Assembly: GCA_001783355.1 (NCBI GenBank)
Contig: MFMA01000011.1
Location: 1-13,305 of the forward strand
Direction: 5' to 3'
Source of the DNA: Candidatus Kaiserbacteria bacterium RIFCSPLOWO2_01_FULL_54_20
Lineage (GTDB): Bacteria > Patescibacteriota > Minisyncoccia > Phycocordibacterales > UBA2100
DNA: 13,305 nt
Shown: piece by piece, positions 12,330 through 13,305 of the stretch
Layout: every line of letters begins with the position of its first letter
Numbering within the stretch: the stretch's first letter is position 1
Position numbers and translations under genes: made by a program
Notes under the pieces: generated by a model
What the model was told of the DNA's origin: nothing
What the model saw: the letters and a program-made list of their open reading frames with translations, nothing else
Databases searched by the model: none

Positions 12330-12743
12330 TTACACGCTGGCCAAAAGCAAGACGATGGCCATCGCGATGAACGACACGAGAGAGTAGCTGGCATTAATGA
12401 GGTACAACTTGAAGGATTTTTGCTCCCATAACACCGTGCCGAGCATTGTCGTCGCAACGAACCCTGCCCAGCACCAGAATCCGAGTTCAATGGCGCCGAT
12501 GACGTCATACACGACCCATGCTATAGCGAAGTAGTTCATCACGTATGCCGTGAGCATGCTCGCAAGAAGTCCGAAGAACGCCATTATTGGCATTAGCCGT
12601 TTTCCTTTTTCCACAGATTCCGGCGTGAGGTTCGCGAGCTGCATCCACATACTTCCGAAAACTTTCGGGTGATACCACACGAAGCCGATAACGACTGACG
12701 TGATACCCGCGAAGAGTACCGGCAAGAATGTGACTTCGATCAT
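12330..12743 (-). CDS. DUF1761 four-helix membrane protein, 137 aa
   Basis: This is an integral membrane protein of the DUF1761 family, of unknown function. The N-terminal signature is LPVLFAGITSVVIGFVWYHP, with the family's G..WY.P....  motif; KVFGSMWMQL and the loop LTPESVEKGKRLMP follow, then three more hydrophobic segments (about residues 50-72, 80-105 and 115-136). The length is as usual for the family. It is first of a two-gene unit with the DUF192 protein. The ATG at 12743 is preceded by GGTAGGATTA, also found before ftsB; the AGGA may be a Shine-Dalgarno or the TAGGAT hexamer may be a -10 placed 9 nt from the start. It shares a 96-bp divergent intergenic region with the last gene. Confidence 0.88.
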   Translation of the reverse strand: MIEVTFLPVLFAGITSVVIGFVWYHPKVFGSMWMQLANLTPESVEKGKRLMPIMAFFGLLASMLTAYVMNYFAIAWVVYDVIGAIELGFWCWAGFVATTMLGTVLWEQKSFKLYLINASYSLVSFIAMAIVLLLASV

Positions 12744-12825
12744 ATGCGGTTAATCCTACCCTGCGCGCGCGCAACGTCCAGCACGCTGTGTGTATTAGTG
12801 GCTTGCAAATTTCCCGAAAAGACTT

Positions 12826-12833
12826 GATATACT
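12826..12833 (+). promoter_or_regulatory. Extended -10 (TGATATACT region) for the last gene
   Basis: The hexamer TATACT (12828-12833), preceded by TGA, ends 6 nt before the ATG at 12840, predicting a leaderless mRNA. A weak TTGCAA lies 19 nt upstream (12803-12808). Confidence 0.45.
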
Positions 12834-12839
12834 AGTGGC

Positions 12840-13305
12840 ATGAAAACACCATTTGCCGGAGGAAGCGTAGGGGGCGCGGAAAGAATAGAGGACAATGAAA
12901 AAGATCTCGCACAGAAAGAGGGGTGGCAGTACGAAAAGCTGCGTGTAGACATCAGAGCGCTCGAAGAATTCGAACGTAGTCTGAAGCTGCAGGGTAAGAG
13001 TAAGATCAAAGAGATCTATGTTCCTCACAGCCTGAACAATGTTGCGATAGAGAGGGCCTTCCCCGACGCCGAGGTAACGTACCTTGAGGAAAAAACGACT
13101 GACGTCGATAAACATGAACGATATGGTCATGTTGCTATACGCGGACACGCCGAGATGCACCGCGGAGAAAAAGCCGACCTTGTCGCACTTTTCGATACGA
13201 AGGTGGACGCTACGTGGCAGTTAATGCAGAACGTCGAGAAACACGGATATTTCATATGCAGGGCGAGGCATGCGCCAGAGGTTCTGCAATCTGGTAAGTT
13301 TGAGG
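12840..13305 (+). CDS. Protein of unknown function, 5' part (runs off window)
   Basis: An ATG at 12840 opens a frame with no stop through 13305 (155 codons). The product begins MKTPFAGGSVGGAERIEDNE, followed by a hydrophilic helix (about 20-50, ALEEFERSLKLQG) and an alternating strand/helix part: IKEIYVPHSLN (about 56-66), AEVTYLEEK (78-86), ADLVALFDTKVD (112-123), then WQLMQNVEKHGYFICRARHA (125-144). The ADLVALFD strand, a helix and GYFICR strand order resembles the second half of a Rossmann-type (methyltransferase-like) domain, but no glycine-rich SAM loop is visible, so this is only a suggestion. The leaderless-type TATACT box fixes the start. The C-terminus is missing. Confidence 0.75.
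   Translation, partial: MKTPFAGGSVGGAERIEDNEKDLAQKEGWQYEKLRVDIRALEEFERSLKLQGKSKIKEIYVPHSLNNVAIERAFPDAEVTYLEEKTTDVDKHERYGHVAIRGHAEMHRGEKADLVALFDTKVDATWQLMQNVEKHGYFICRARHAPEVLQSGKFE

Noticed and set aside
12795..13160. Minus-strand ORF (121 codons) opposite the last gene
   Set aside because: The plus frame is open to the window edge with a good start signal and balanced composition; the minus frame is Phe/Ser/Leu-rich as expected for an antisense reading.
1..13305. CRISPR array, insertion sequence or prophage
   Set aside because: No spaced direct repeats, transposase with terminal repeats, integrase or phage structural gene is seen; only the truncated HTH gene at the left edge could be mobile-element related.

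Overview
The window looks like a stretch of chromosome from a Candidate Phyla Radiation (Patescibacteria) bacterium, most likely of the Parcubacteria type. This is inferred from the gene set and not from a phylogeny. The pointers are an adenosylcobalamin-dependent ribonucleoside-triphosphate reductase with an ATP cone, a compact RNase P RNA that seems to lack several peripheral helices, tRNA genes without an encoded CCA end, an O-antigen-ligase-like membrane protein with a TPR tail beside MurJ, and several tiny one- or two-helix membrane proteins. Genes are packed closely and end in TGA as well as TAA/TAG, so TGA is a normal stop here.

Left part (1-2850): the minus-strand 5' end of a helix-turn-helix protein cut by the window edge, a 99-residue membrane protein, tRNA-Arg(CCT), and a redox module. 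The module is a glutaredoxin-like protein and an NADPH-dependent FMN reductase on the minus strand, facing a plus-strand HxlR-type regulator. Between the two divergent genes is a near-perfect operator-like palindrome holding both predicted -35 elements. Next come a small two-helix membrane protein, tRNA-Gly(CCC), an FtsB/DivIC-type division protein and a divergent 41-residue membrane peptide that is easily missed.

Middle (2850-9400), all minus strand: lepA (elongation factor 4) with a clear intrinsic terminator, murJ (lipid II flippase) and a large O-antigen-ligase-like/TPR protein 7 bp upstream of murJ, forming a cell-envelope unit. These are followed by rnpB with a recognisable promoter and terminator. 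Between rnpB and the next gene is a 77-bp inverted-repeat structure with nested hairpins that I cannot assign.

Right part (9400-13305): the class II ribonucleotide reductase (nrdJ), a membrane-anchored DUF192 protein and a DUF1761 membrane protein on the minus strand. A plus-strand protein of unknown function runs off the end.

Themes across the window: (i) deoxyribonucleotide synthesis and thiol redox, where the glutaredoxin and nrdJ share an almost identical 15-nt leader motif; (ii) envelope and division (ftsB, murJ, ligase-like protein); (iii) translation and RNA processing (lepA, tRNAs, rnpB). Many predicted -10 hexamers lie only 6-9 nt before the start codon, suggesting leaderless mRNAs are common in this genome. 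I see no CRISPR array, insertion sequence or prophage; the only hint of a mobile element is the truncated HTH gene at the left edge.
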